Origin: Deltaproteobacteria bacterium
GTDB taxonomy: Bacteria; Myxococcota_A; Polyangia; HGW-17
Direction: 5' to 3'
Length of the DNA stretch: 64,000 bases
Assembly (NCBI GenBank): GCA_016937155.1
Contig: JAFGWM010000067.1
Coordinates: 35,560 to 99,559, forward strand
Shown: in pieces, positions 19,941-27,124 of the stretch
Position numbering within the stretch: the first letter of the stretch is position 1
How the letters are laid out: each line of letters begins with the position of its first letter
Translations under genes and position numbers: made by a program
The notes under the pieces: generated by a model
The model's database searches: none
The model's input: only the letters and a program-made list of their open reading frames with translations
What the model was told of the DNA's origin: nothing

Positions 19941-20855
19941 TCAGACACGTTTCTGATTCATGGTTTCATCACAGATTGCATACATACCACAATTTGAACC
20001 AATTGCGTTTTCTTCCAGTTCCCCAATACTTAAAATAACTTCATATCCCACATCTTTGAAGCTATTAACAATTTTTGCATTATTCTCATGTTCCTCCGGA
20101 ATTACTGCACTCTGGAGATTGTTGTATTTCATATTTCTGGTAGGATTTACAGGAGTTAATTTTACGATAAACCTTTCGGGATCAAAATATTCTCTTAAAA
20201 CTTTTGCATCCATGGGATAATTTTTTACCCCTGCAAAATTTAGTGTGACTTTTCGATCGCCAACACGATAAATTTTCTCTCCCCACAACGCCATTTCACC
20301 AAAACTCATAGTCTTTGTAGGAATCAGAATTTTTCTCTTTTCAATATCAGTTGTATGAAGTGAAAACTGCATCTGAAAAAAACCAGGACTGTACTTTCTA
20401 TGAACCACGTCAATAAGCTCTTCCATAAAACCACTGGATGAGGCCGGAGCTATTGTACTTATGCTGGGCATAAGACCAGGTGCGTCATACAACTCTGGTA
20501 GTTCATTTAAAACACTGATGACATCCATGTTAAATGCAGGATCACCCATTCTCGCAAATTGAATTTTGAATTTTCTACAGGGAATCTTTCCATCGGGATA
20601 TCTTCTCCTTACCATCATATCAATCTGCTGTATCATTTCCTCTCTGCTGATTTTCCCTGTATAATATCCACCAGCATCACACATAATACACTTTACAGGA
20701 CATCCCCTGAGAGTGGAAATAATCAAAACCCACTTATCTTCTCTTTTAAAAGGTGGTTGAATTGATTCTACACATTCAACAGAACTTCCATCAGAAAATC
20801 TAACAACATAAACCCGTGCTATTTCATCGTTTCCCTGCTCGGTAATTACCTGCAT
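19941..20855 (-). CDS. RlmN-like radical SAM protein, atypical
   Basis: 304 residues from ATG 20855 (GGAG nine bases upstream). It has a Cys-x3-Cys-x2-Cys cluster motif (GCPVKCIMC) and RlmN-like landmarks: a GEP-like RMGDPAFN, SLHTTDIEKRKILIP, VKLTPVNPTRN and a late Cys in GSNCGMYA matching the methyl-carrying Cys of RlmN (AACGQL). The other catalytic Cys of RlmN/Cfr (TLCVSSQ position, before the cluster) is replaced: the segment reads VLIISTLRGC. The N-terminal RlmN domain is also shortened. Classical RlmN methylates C2 of adenosine in 23S rRNA and tRNA. Without the second Cys, this protein probably does another radical reaction or uses a different resolution step. It is the last gene of an overlapping operon, overlapping the flavoprotein by ten bases. 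Confidence 0.8.
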   Translation of the reverse strand: MQVITEQGNDEIARVYVVRFSDGSSVECVESIQPPFKREDKWVLIISTLRGCPVKCIMCDAGGYYTGKISREEMIQQIDMMVRRRYPDGKIPCRKFKIQFARMGDPAFNMDVISVLNELPELYDAPGLMPSISTIAPASSSGFMEELIDVVHRKYSPGFFQMQFSLHTTDIEKRKILIPTKTMSFGEMALWGEKIYRVGDRKVTLNFAGVKNYPMDAKVLREYFDPERFIVKLTPVNPTRNMKYNNLQSAVIPEEHENNAKIVNSFKDVGYEVILSIGELEENAIGSNCGMYAICDETMNQKRV

Positions 20856-21709
20856 TTTATTATATCTCCAAATATTTTTATGGCACACTCAAGACCATCT
20901 CCAGCAGCTATCCCAAGTTGACCAAGGGAACCCAGTCTGGCATCACCGGCAACGTACAGTCCTTGTCTTTCAGTTACAACTCCAGTTGAAGGAATAATAT
21001 CAAACATGGCAAGCCTTGAAACTCTGCCTGTGGCATTAATCAGAAAATCAAATTCTTTCTGAAAATTATCACATCCTGAATACCCACTCACTATGTATTT
21101 TTTATTTTCAGAAACAAAAATTTTGGATGGAATAAAATTCTCCACAAACCTTATATTCTTTCTGGATTTCACATTATTATATAGATCCCCGGAACATTTG
21201 GGATTACTTCCCCGTAAAAATATTTCAACCTCACAATTTCTGTCTGCTAAAAAAAGTGCATGATCGCACCCAGCTTCCCCGCCTCCGATTACTCCAATTT
21301 TTTTTCCGGATTTATCCTTAAGAGTTGTAACACCATTGAGAATATCTTCTCCAGGCCAAAGTGAAGGTAATTTCCTGTTTTCGGTACCAGGTGCCAATAC
21401 TGCATACTCTGTTGAAAAGTTACCATCATCAGTTACCAGATTTATTCTCTCATCCGCAAAAAACACATCAGTAACTTTCCTCTTCAGAACTTCAATACCA
21501 TATTTAATGGATTTTTCCCTCATCCTGTCCTGAAGCTCAAATCCTGTTCCTTCAAACCCGATATAATTTTCAATTCTCCATGCATTTGGGATAAGCCCAC
21601 CCGGCTCTCCTTTTTTATCCAGAAGAATAAATTCGATTCCCAGCCTTCTCAGTTGCAGCGCTGCACTGAAACCAGCCATTCCAGCACCTACAATTACTAC
21701 CTTTGACAA
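20846..21709 (-). CDS. Thioredoxin-reductase-like FAD/NAD(P) oxidoreductase without redox CxxC
   Basis: 287 residues from TTG 21709, chosen because AGGGA lies upstream and the overlap with the preceding gene is then 13 bases; ATG 21745 (299 residues) is the alternative. FAD-binding VGAGMAGFSAAL at the N-terminus, GGLIPNAWRIENYIGF like TrxR, NAD(P)-binding IGGGEAGCDHALFL mid-protein, and C-terminal LYVAGDARLGSLGQLGIAAGDG. The active-site CATC of thioredoxin reductase is absent; that position reads GVTTLKDKSGKK. It is therefore more like ferredoxin/flavodoxin-NADP reductases or other TrxR-fold reductases. Located between an isochorismatase-like gene and a radical SAM gene, it may supply electrons to the radical SAM enzyme (inference). 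Confidence 0.82.
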   Translation of the reverse strand: MSKVVIVGAGMAGFSAALQLRRLGIEFILLDKKGEPGGLIPNAWRIENYIGFEGTGFELQDRMREKSIKYGIEVLKRKVTDVFFADERINLVTDDGNFSTEYAVLAPGTENRKLPSLWPGEDILNGVTTLKDKSGKKIGVIGGGEAGCDHALFLADRNCEVEIFLRGSNPKCSGDLYNNVKSRKNIRFVENFIPSKIFVSENKKYIVSGYSGCDNFQKEFDFLINATGRVSRLAMFDIIPSTGVVTERQGLYVAGDARLGSLGQLGIAAGDGLECAIKIFGDIIKCR

Positions 21710-22356
21710 GATGTTATATCCCTGATTGTTAAAGGAACAACGCAACTGTCAACCATACCAAGTAAACTGGATTTGTGCAGTTCACTATTAAAGGTGGCTG
21801 TTCCATCAACTGGAAGAAAAACTTCAAATCCTCTTACAAATGCACTCCTCGCAGTTGTTTCACAGCAAAGATGAGTCAGCACTCCGCTTATAATCAGCCG
21901 ATTTACACCAGCTTTCCTTAATGAATCCTCAAGAAAAGTCCCATAAAAAGCATCATATGTATTTTTTGTAATCACTTTTTCATTAGACATCGTATCAATA
22001 ATCAATTCACTTCCAAAACTTCCTTCCATAAGGAGAGTTCTATAGAATTTGCTCATCATTCCACCTGAATCACTTGGTAGATGAGCATGTTTTGTAAAAA
22101 AAACAGGGACACTGAATTTTCTTCCCCAGTTGATTAATTTTGTAACATTTACCAAAAGTTGAGATGAACTTTTCAAAAAGGCTTTTCCTTCAGGATGAAG
22201 AAACTCTTTCTGTAAATCAATAATCAAAATTGCCAGATTATTGATGGTGAACGGAATTCTTTTTCGAATTCTTGCATTTAATTCCAGATAGTTGAGCATA
22301 CCAGCCGTGAATTCATCATGATTTTCTTCGGTGAAATACTCGCTATTTCTGGACAT
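21697..22356 (-). CDS. Isochorismatase-family cysteine hydrolase
   Basis: 219 residues from ATG 22356, with AGGGG six bases upstream; a longer start at 22380 is less likely. The Asp-Lys-Cys triad of the family is visible: Asp in ILIIDLQKEFL, Lys in ITKNTYDAF, Cys in GVLTHLCCETTARSA (two adjacent Cys, the first aligning with the usual nucleophile or the second; unresolved). Members hydrolyse isochorismate, nicotinamide, ureidoacrylate, biuret or related amides. The nicotinamidase metal-binding DxH pattern is not obvious, so the substrate is unknown. Overlaps its upstream neighbour by 14 bases and the flavoprotein by 13. Confidence 0.87.
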   Translation of the reverse strand: MSRNSEYFTEENHDEFTAGMLNYLELNARIRKRIPFTINNLAILIIDLQKEFLHPEGKAFLKSSSQLLVNVTKLINWGRKFSVPVFFTKHAHLPSDSGGMMSKFYRTLLMEGSFGSELIIDTMSNEKVITKNTYDAFYGTFLEDSLRKAGVNRLIISGVLTHLCCETTARSAFVRGFEVFLPVDGTATFNSELHKSSLLGMVDSCVVPLTIRDITSCQR

Positions 22357-23596
22357 GATATCCCCTGAGTACATACCCATCCACCTGAGTAATTTTCACT
22401 GGATATATTTTTCCGGAAACAGGGTTACTATCTGATTTAAATGAAACATTATTAAAAAATTCAGATGTTCCAGTATAAAATCCCCCCGGAAGTGACCTCT
22501 CACAAACCACTAAAAGTGTCTGGTTTAACAAAGCAACCAGATGCTCCTCCTTCAATTTTCCCGCTATGTTGCGCATTTCCAGAGCACGTTTTTTTGCTGT
22601 GTTTGCATTGTAGCCTTCCATTTCACTTGCGACAGTTCCCTGTCTCGGAGAGTATGGAAATACATGAAGATATGACGGATTAATTTTCTTCAGAGCAATC
22701 ATGGACTTTTGATGTATCAGTTCAGTTTCCCCAGGAAAACCGGTAATAAGATCTCCACCAAACCATATATTTTTCCTGTTTAGTTTTTCAGCTAGAATTT
22801 CATACTGACGAACATTATTTGGACGTCCCATCTGTATCAGTATTTCATCACTCAGTGATTGAAACGGAGTATGCAGATGTGCAGCGATTCTTTTATCTTC
22901 CATAAGCATTATGAGTTCATCGCTAACATATTCAGGTTCTATACTACCAATACGGATTCTGAATCCATCAGGGATATCTCTGACAAGTTTTTTTAATAAT
23001 TCAGTAAAATTCAATCCGCTTTTATTTTCAAGTCCCCAACTGCCAATATTTATTCCGGTGAGTACAACTTCCTGATGTCCAAGCCTGAAAAATTCAAGCA
23101 TTTCACTTTTTATATCCTCATATGAAAAACTTTTAGAGGGTCCTCTGGCTATGTGAATAACACAGTATGCACACTTTTTATCACAACCGGTCTGAACAAG
23201 AAGAGGCGGTCTGGCAACACTATCCACGTTGCCTTTACCTCTGGGTTCTCCATTAACACCAAGTAAATCCATTATTAAATTTGGGATAGTATCCTTTTTA
23301 TGACCACTTACAGTCAATATCCCCTCATAATCCAGAGAATTTTCCTGTTCAATTTCCACGTAACACCCAGTTAGAATAACTGTTTTAGAAACTGAATTTT
23401 TTGCCCTGCTTATATATTTTCGTGTTTCTCTTTCAGCCTGGGACGTTACAACACAACTGTTTATCACTGCTATTTCTGCATCATCCCCAAATGGAACAAT
23501 ACAAATCGACTCCGGGAGGTTTTCCATAATCCTCCGGGTTTCATACTGATTTACTCTGCATCCTAGTGTATAAAAAGAAACTCTGGGTCTATTCAT
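22343..23596 (-). CDS. MiaB-family tRNA methylthiotransferase, MtaB-like
   Basis: 417 residues. N-terminal UPF0004 domain with three Cys (LGCRVNQYE, NSCVVTS, LTGCYVE), radical SAM cluster GCDKKCAYCVIHIARGP, HLHTPFQSLSDEIL and GGDLITGFPGET motifs, and a short TRAM-like C-terminal region. LGCRVNQYE is the signature of the MtaB branch, which makes 2-methylthio-t6A37 in tRNAs reading ANN codons, using two 4Fe-4S clusters. A MiaB-like role cannot be fully excluded. The start overlaps the stop of the outer-membrane protein gene by one base (TGATG), so it is translationally coupled. Confidence 0.88.
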   Translation of the reverse strand: MNRPRVSFYTLGCRVNQYETRRIMENLPESICIVPFGDDAEIAVINSCVVTSQAERETRKYISRAKNSVSKTVILTGCYVEIEQENSLDYEGILTVSGHKKDTIPNLIMDLLGVNGEPRGKGNVDSVARPPLLVQTGCDKKCAYCVIHIARGPSKSFSYEDIKSEMLEFFRLGHQEVVLTGINIGSWGLENKSGLNFTELLKKLVRDIPDGFRIRIGSIEPEYVSDELIMLMEDKRIAAHLHTPFQSLSDEILIQMGRPNNVRQYEILAEKLNRKNIWFGGDLITGFPGETELIHQKSMIALKKINPSYLHVFPYSPRQGTVASEMEGYNANTAKKRALEMRNIAGKLKEEHLVALLNQTLLVVCERSLPGGFYTGTSEFFNNVSFKSDSNPVSGKIYPVKITQVDGYVLRGYHVQK

Positions 23597-24429
23597 CAGA
23601 AGGAGTATTCCACACCCATTAAAAAATCAAGGGTAACAAAAGCTCCGGCTCCATAGTCATTTCTGAAAGATGGACCAACTTTCATTCCAAGTTCTGCACT
23701 TACAGCAAATTCACTGGAAAAACTATACTTTCCACCAAACGCTGTCTTGACAACAAGTGCTGCTCCGTCATTAGGCCCATTTGCAACAATCATGGAAACC
23801 CCTGTCAAAGCTCTGAAATATGGGTTAAGAGGAATTCTCCAGTTCGGCCAGTTTAAAAATCTATACATAATACCAACTAAAATATCGGTACCAAAACCAC
23901 TTAGACCGCTACAGTCCATTGGACTGGAATCATCAGAAGGATTTGAGCAATCACCGCCGAAGTTAAAACCCAGATTAAAATCTGCCCACAGATATCTTCC
24001 AAGCATATAATTATATGAGAAACTAAGTCCAAAACCACCTGTACCACTTTCTGTAAATGAACTAACCAGCCCTACAGCAGCAGTTATTGCATTGGGACCA
24101 CTGGGACTTGTGCGCAATTCCGGTGGAAGACTGTATCCGGGAAGTACCTTGTTAACGATAACTTTCCTTTTAGGAATAGGAGGAAATGAATCATCCCTGC
24201 TTTTTTTATCTGTGGTTTTTTCTCCTGTATTATTTTCAGACTTTTTATCTGTGGTTTTTTCTCCTGTATTATTTTCAGACTTTTTATCTGGAGTTTTTTT
24301 TGAAGAATCCTGAGAAACTATTTTTTTCAGTTTCGGCAGTTTATCGGGAGGCTCAATGCCATTTTTCTCCTGACCAAAAGAATAACCCGAGAAGAGTAAA
24401 ATGGTTAAAAAACAATATATTCTAAGCAT
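23596..24429 (-). CDS. Predicted outer-membrane beta-barrel protein with Lys/Asn/Thr linker repeat
   Basis: 277 residues: signal peptide (about 1-19), then a charged, disordered segment with a 13-residue repeat of the type DKKSENNTGEKTT present twice plus a partial copy, then from about residue 110 a sequence with alternating aromatic and Gly residues that ends in Phe (GVEYSF), typical of an outer-membrane barrel. No specific family is recognised. It sits between a cyclic-nucleotide-binding protein and mtaB in one gene run. The repeat is perfect at DNA level and so may vary in copy number. Confidence 0.72.
   Translation of the reverse strand: MLRIYCFLTILLFSGYSFGQEKNGIEPPDKLPKLKKIVSQDSSKKTPDKKSENNTGEKTTDKKSENNTGEKTTDKKSRDDSFPPIPKRKVIVNKVLPGYSLPPELRTSPSGPNAITAAVGLVSSFTESGTGGFGLSFSYNYMLGRYLWADFNLGFNFGGDCSNPSDDSSPMDCSGLSGFGTDILVGIMYRFLNWPNWRIPLNPYFRALTGVSMIVANGPNDGAALVVKTAFGGKYSFSSEFAVSAELGMKVGPSFRNDYGAGAFVTLDFLMGVEYSF
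24203..24290. repeat. 39-base in-frame tandem repeat within the outer-membrane protein gene
   Basis: Two full copies (24203-24241, 24242-24280) and the start of a third, encoding 13 residues each. The copies look identical, which suggests recent slippage; copy change would keep the frame. Confidence 0.85.
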
Positions 24430-24455
24430 ATAAAAACCTTTTTCTTCTACCTGAA

Positions 24456-25748
24456 TTAAACAAGGAGATCATCCGCAGGAACACTATCGGATTGTAAAAC
24501 CTGTTCATTAATCCGGGTTCGTTCGATAGCCACCTGATAAACATGACTTAAAAGTTCAGGGTATGTGATGGCCAAATTCTGAAAATCATTCCTGTCCAGA
24601 TGTAATAATACAGCCTCTGAACCTGTGGTTTTAACTGTTGCTTTTGCGTTTCCTTCTCTGATCAGACTGATTTCACCAAATACATCTCCAGCCCTGAGGG
24701 TTGAAAGCAGAACTTCAGTATCTCCATTACCGGAAGTAACAACTACTTCTCCATTTGCCACAAGAAAAAGTCCCGGAGAAGGATTTCCCTCTGTAATTAT
24801 CTCTGTATTACCATCAATGACAACCGGATTGAAACTGGCCATAAGATCAACCTTAGCCTGAGAAGGCAGAGTTCTGAAAAGAACACTGGTAGCCATTAAA
24901 TTTTTAAGTAATCTGAATCTGGTATATCTCGCCAGTTCGTGAGCAAGCTCAGGATCAGTTGTCAGAACTTTATTCAAAAGTGGCCATTCTATTTCAAAAA
25001 CGTATGAATCCTCGGTGCATCTTGTGGTGGCATTTCTGGGAGCACTGGTGACAAGTGCCATTTCTCCAAAAAAAGAACCCGGTCTCAAAAACCCCAGTTT
25101 GACTTCAGAGTTCTCATCCTCTCTCAGAACTTCAATAACACCCCTGATAAGAATAAAAAATGAGTTATCCACTGCACCCTGTTTAATTACATTCTCTCCT
25201 TCCGGAAAAAATCTCAATTTTCCCTCTCTGAGAATCAGTTCCAGTGATTTTGCAGTCATAGCCTGAAAAAGTGGATACTTTCTTCCAGGAAGTGGAGGCG
25301 GGATAAAAATTGACTGAATAGATTTATCCCAGATATCAACAGCCTTTTCCACCAGTTCCTTTTCCGAAGAAAAAACAAGTTCAGAAAACTCATCAATATT
25401 CTGTCCTCCAGGGATAGGTGGTGATTTTGATGATGATGAAGTACTGCTTCCGAAAGTTTTAAGGAAAATATCCAGAATTGAGTCATCATGTTCTCCCGGA
25501 ATAATTCCAATAAAAGCCAGAGTTTCAAATGCATCAGTAAAATTTGCAGTCTGGCAGAAATACTTCAGAAGCTTTGTTGCATTTTCCATGGAGACACTTT
25601 TGGCATCCAAAAGTGCCAAAGCTCCAAGAAGATCCAGATGTGCCTGAGGAATTTTTGGAAATTTCTCCAGAGTGGCTGCAGCAAAACTCAATGCTTTTGA
25701 AATATTTTTATGAGAAATATGATGAACTATGGAATTTTTATTTGTCAT
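24456..25748 (-). CDS. Protein with two cyclic-nucleotide-binding domains
   Basis: 430 residues. An N-terminal helical, TPR-like part (1-90), a Ser/Pro-rich linker (about 110-125), then two cNMP-binding domains (about 180-290 and 300-415). The first has the phosphate-binding cassette FGEMALVTSAPRNATT with its Arg, so it should be able to bind cAMP or cGMP. The second reads FGEISLIREGNAKATV and lacks the Arg, so it may be structural. No DNA-binding or catalytic domain follows. It lies 19 bases after a TPR protein gene in the kinase-led operon, suggesting a second-messenger input to that unit (inference). Confidence 0.85.
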   Translation of the reverse strand: MTNKNSIVHHISHKNISKALSFAAATLEKFPKIPQAHLDLLGALALLDAKSVSMENATKLLKYFCQTANFTDAFETLAFIGIIPGEHDDSILDIFLKTFGSSTSSSSKSPPIPGGQNIDEFSELVFSSEKELVEKAVDIWDKSIQSIFIPPPLPGRKYPLFQAMTAKSLELILREGKLRFFPEGENVIKQGAVDNSFFILIRGVIEVLREDENSEVKLGFLRPGSFFGEMALVTSAPRNATTRCTEDSYVFEIEWPLLNKVLTTDPELAHELARYTRFRLLKNLMATSVLFRTLPSQAKVDLMASFNPVVIDGNTEIITEGNPSPGLFLVANGEVVVTSGNGDTEVLLSTLRAGDVFGEISLIREGNAKATVKTTGSEAVLLHLDRNDFQNLAITYPELLSHVYQVAIERTRINEQVLQSDSVPADDLLV

Positions 25749-25767
25749 GAAGTTTTCCCGAAAGATC

Positions 25768-27087
25768 CTAGAATCTGATAAGTGTAAGTCCTGCAGGCTT
25801 AGCTTTTGCGAAACCAGGATTCATAGCTGAACTATCTGTTTGCAGATCGTTTAAAACAACGCCTACAACCACTACTGCAACTGCAACACCCACATAGAAA
25901 TACCACTTTGTAAAAAGTGAACCATCAGATGAAAATGGATCGCTTGGATTTCCCGGACCAGTTGGTCCAGGACCTGTTCCCGGATCTGAATTATTAGGAG
26001 TTGTGGTTCCACCAACAACGCCATCTGGTTTATTAGGATCATTATTACCGGAATCAGGAGTATTCTGGTTTGTATTATAATCCTTGAGACTTTTAATACG
26101 ATCTTTTACATCTGAAGGGGCAGGATTATCGCTAGGACCTCTGTTTTTCAGATAAATATTGTAATGTTTAATGGCTTCTGTATATTTCTGCTGATAATCG
26201 TAAGTTACAGCAATATACCAGTCAACTCTCGGTTCATATCTGTTCATTTTCATACTCAGAGCTTTAAACTTTGTGAAATAATTTCTTGCGCTGGTATAAT
26301 TTCCCCTCCCGAAATATCTGTTGGCCAACTTTCTGTATCTCTCAAGATTTACAAAATCATTTCTGCTGGTGGTATTCATTCGTGTAATATCATTTTTAAG
26401 TCGTTCTTTTTCCTGAATTGATTTAATGATTTTCACTCTAGCTGATATTTCAGATTTGGAAGGCCAGTCGGGTTCAACCGTGGCTGTTTTGATATAGTTA
26501 TCATAATATCTAATAGCCAATGGATATTTTTTGAGTCCTTCATAACACTTTCCAATTTTCAGAGTAATGATCGTTTTATAGGTTTTGGTTCGTCTCATAA
26601 GACGTGAAATCTCACGGAAATACTCAAGAGCTGTTCTGTAATCACCCGATGCGAGTAACTCATCGCCTTTACGGCTTTTTTCCATTATCTGCTTCAGAAG
26701 TTGAGTTTTAAGACTTTCATTGGGGTTGACAGTTTTCTTCATCTTAACCTTAAGATCAGCAATTTTTTTCTCAACATCAGCTTTATGTGGTCCTTTTGCT
26801 GGAAATTTCTCTGCCCCTATATATATTTCATAGTGAGCCACTGCTTTTTCAAGGTTCCCCTCACCCTCGTAACACTGAGCAATTCGAAAGTCTATCATAT
26901 GCTGATAAGTACCATCTTCCTTGGCAAATTCCTTCACCTGAATAAACAGTGAACGAGCTTCAGTAAACTTATTCTGAGTAAATTTAGTTTTGGCGTTCTG
27001 ATATATCTTCATATAGAACGGTGCTGCAGATACCATGGATGGAACAATACTCAGGATTAACCCGAAGATAATAACTTTAGCCTTCAT
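25768..27087 (-). CDS. Secreted/membrane TPR protein with C-terminal anchor
   Basis: 439 residues. Signal peptide ending near VSAAPF (about residue 22), six to seven TPR-like helical repeats (25-330), then a Pro/Gly/Asn/Thr-rich linker (about 335-385) and one membrane helix (WYFYVGVAVAVVVVGVVL, about 395-412) with a short tail. The repeats therefore lie in the periplasm. It starts 37 bases after the Ser/Thr kinase stop and follows AGAGG. Likely an assembly or sensing scaffold; no specific family name can be given. Confidence 0.8.
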   Translation of the reverse strand: MKAKVIIFGLILSIVPSMVSAAPFYMKIYQNAKTKFTQNKFTEARSLFIQVKEFAKEDGTYQHMIDFRIAQCYEGEGNLEKAVAHYEIYIGAEKFPAKGPHKADVEKKIADLKVKMKKTVNPNESLKTQLLKQIMEKSRKGDELLASGDYRTALEYFREISRLMRRTKTYKTIITLKIGKCYEGLKKYPLAIRYYDNYIKTATVEPDWPSKSEISARVKIIKSIQEKERLKNDITRMNTTSRNDFVNLERYRKLANRYFGRGNYTSARNYFTKFKALSMKMNRYEPRVDWYIAVTYDYQQKYTEAIKHYNIYLKNRGPSDNPAPSDVKDRIKSLKDYNTNQNTPDSGNNDPNKPDGVVGGTTTPNNSDPGTGPGPTGPGNPSDPFSSDGSLFTKWYFYVGVAVAVVVVGVVLNDLQTDSSAMNPGFAKAKPAGLTLIRF

Positions 27088-27124
27088 ATCAACCTCTTTT
27101 CAGAACTAAACTTTAAATATTCAA

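Noticed and set aside
19939..19957. Six-base hairpin (ATCAGA/TCTGAT) between convergent genes as a terminator
   Set aside because: It is short, AT-balanced, lacks a T run on either strand and overlaps the radical SAM coding end.
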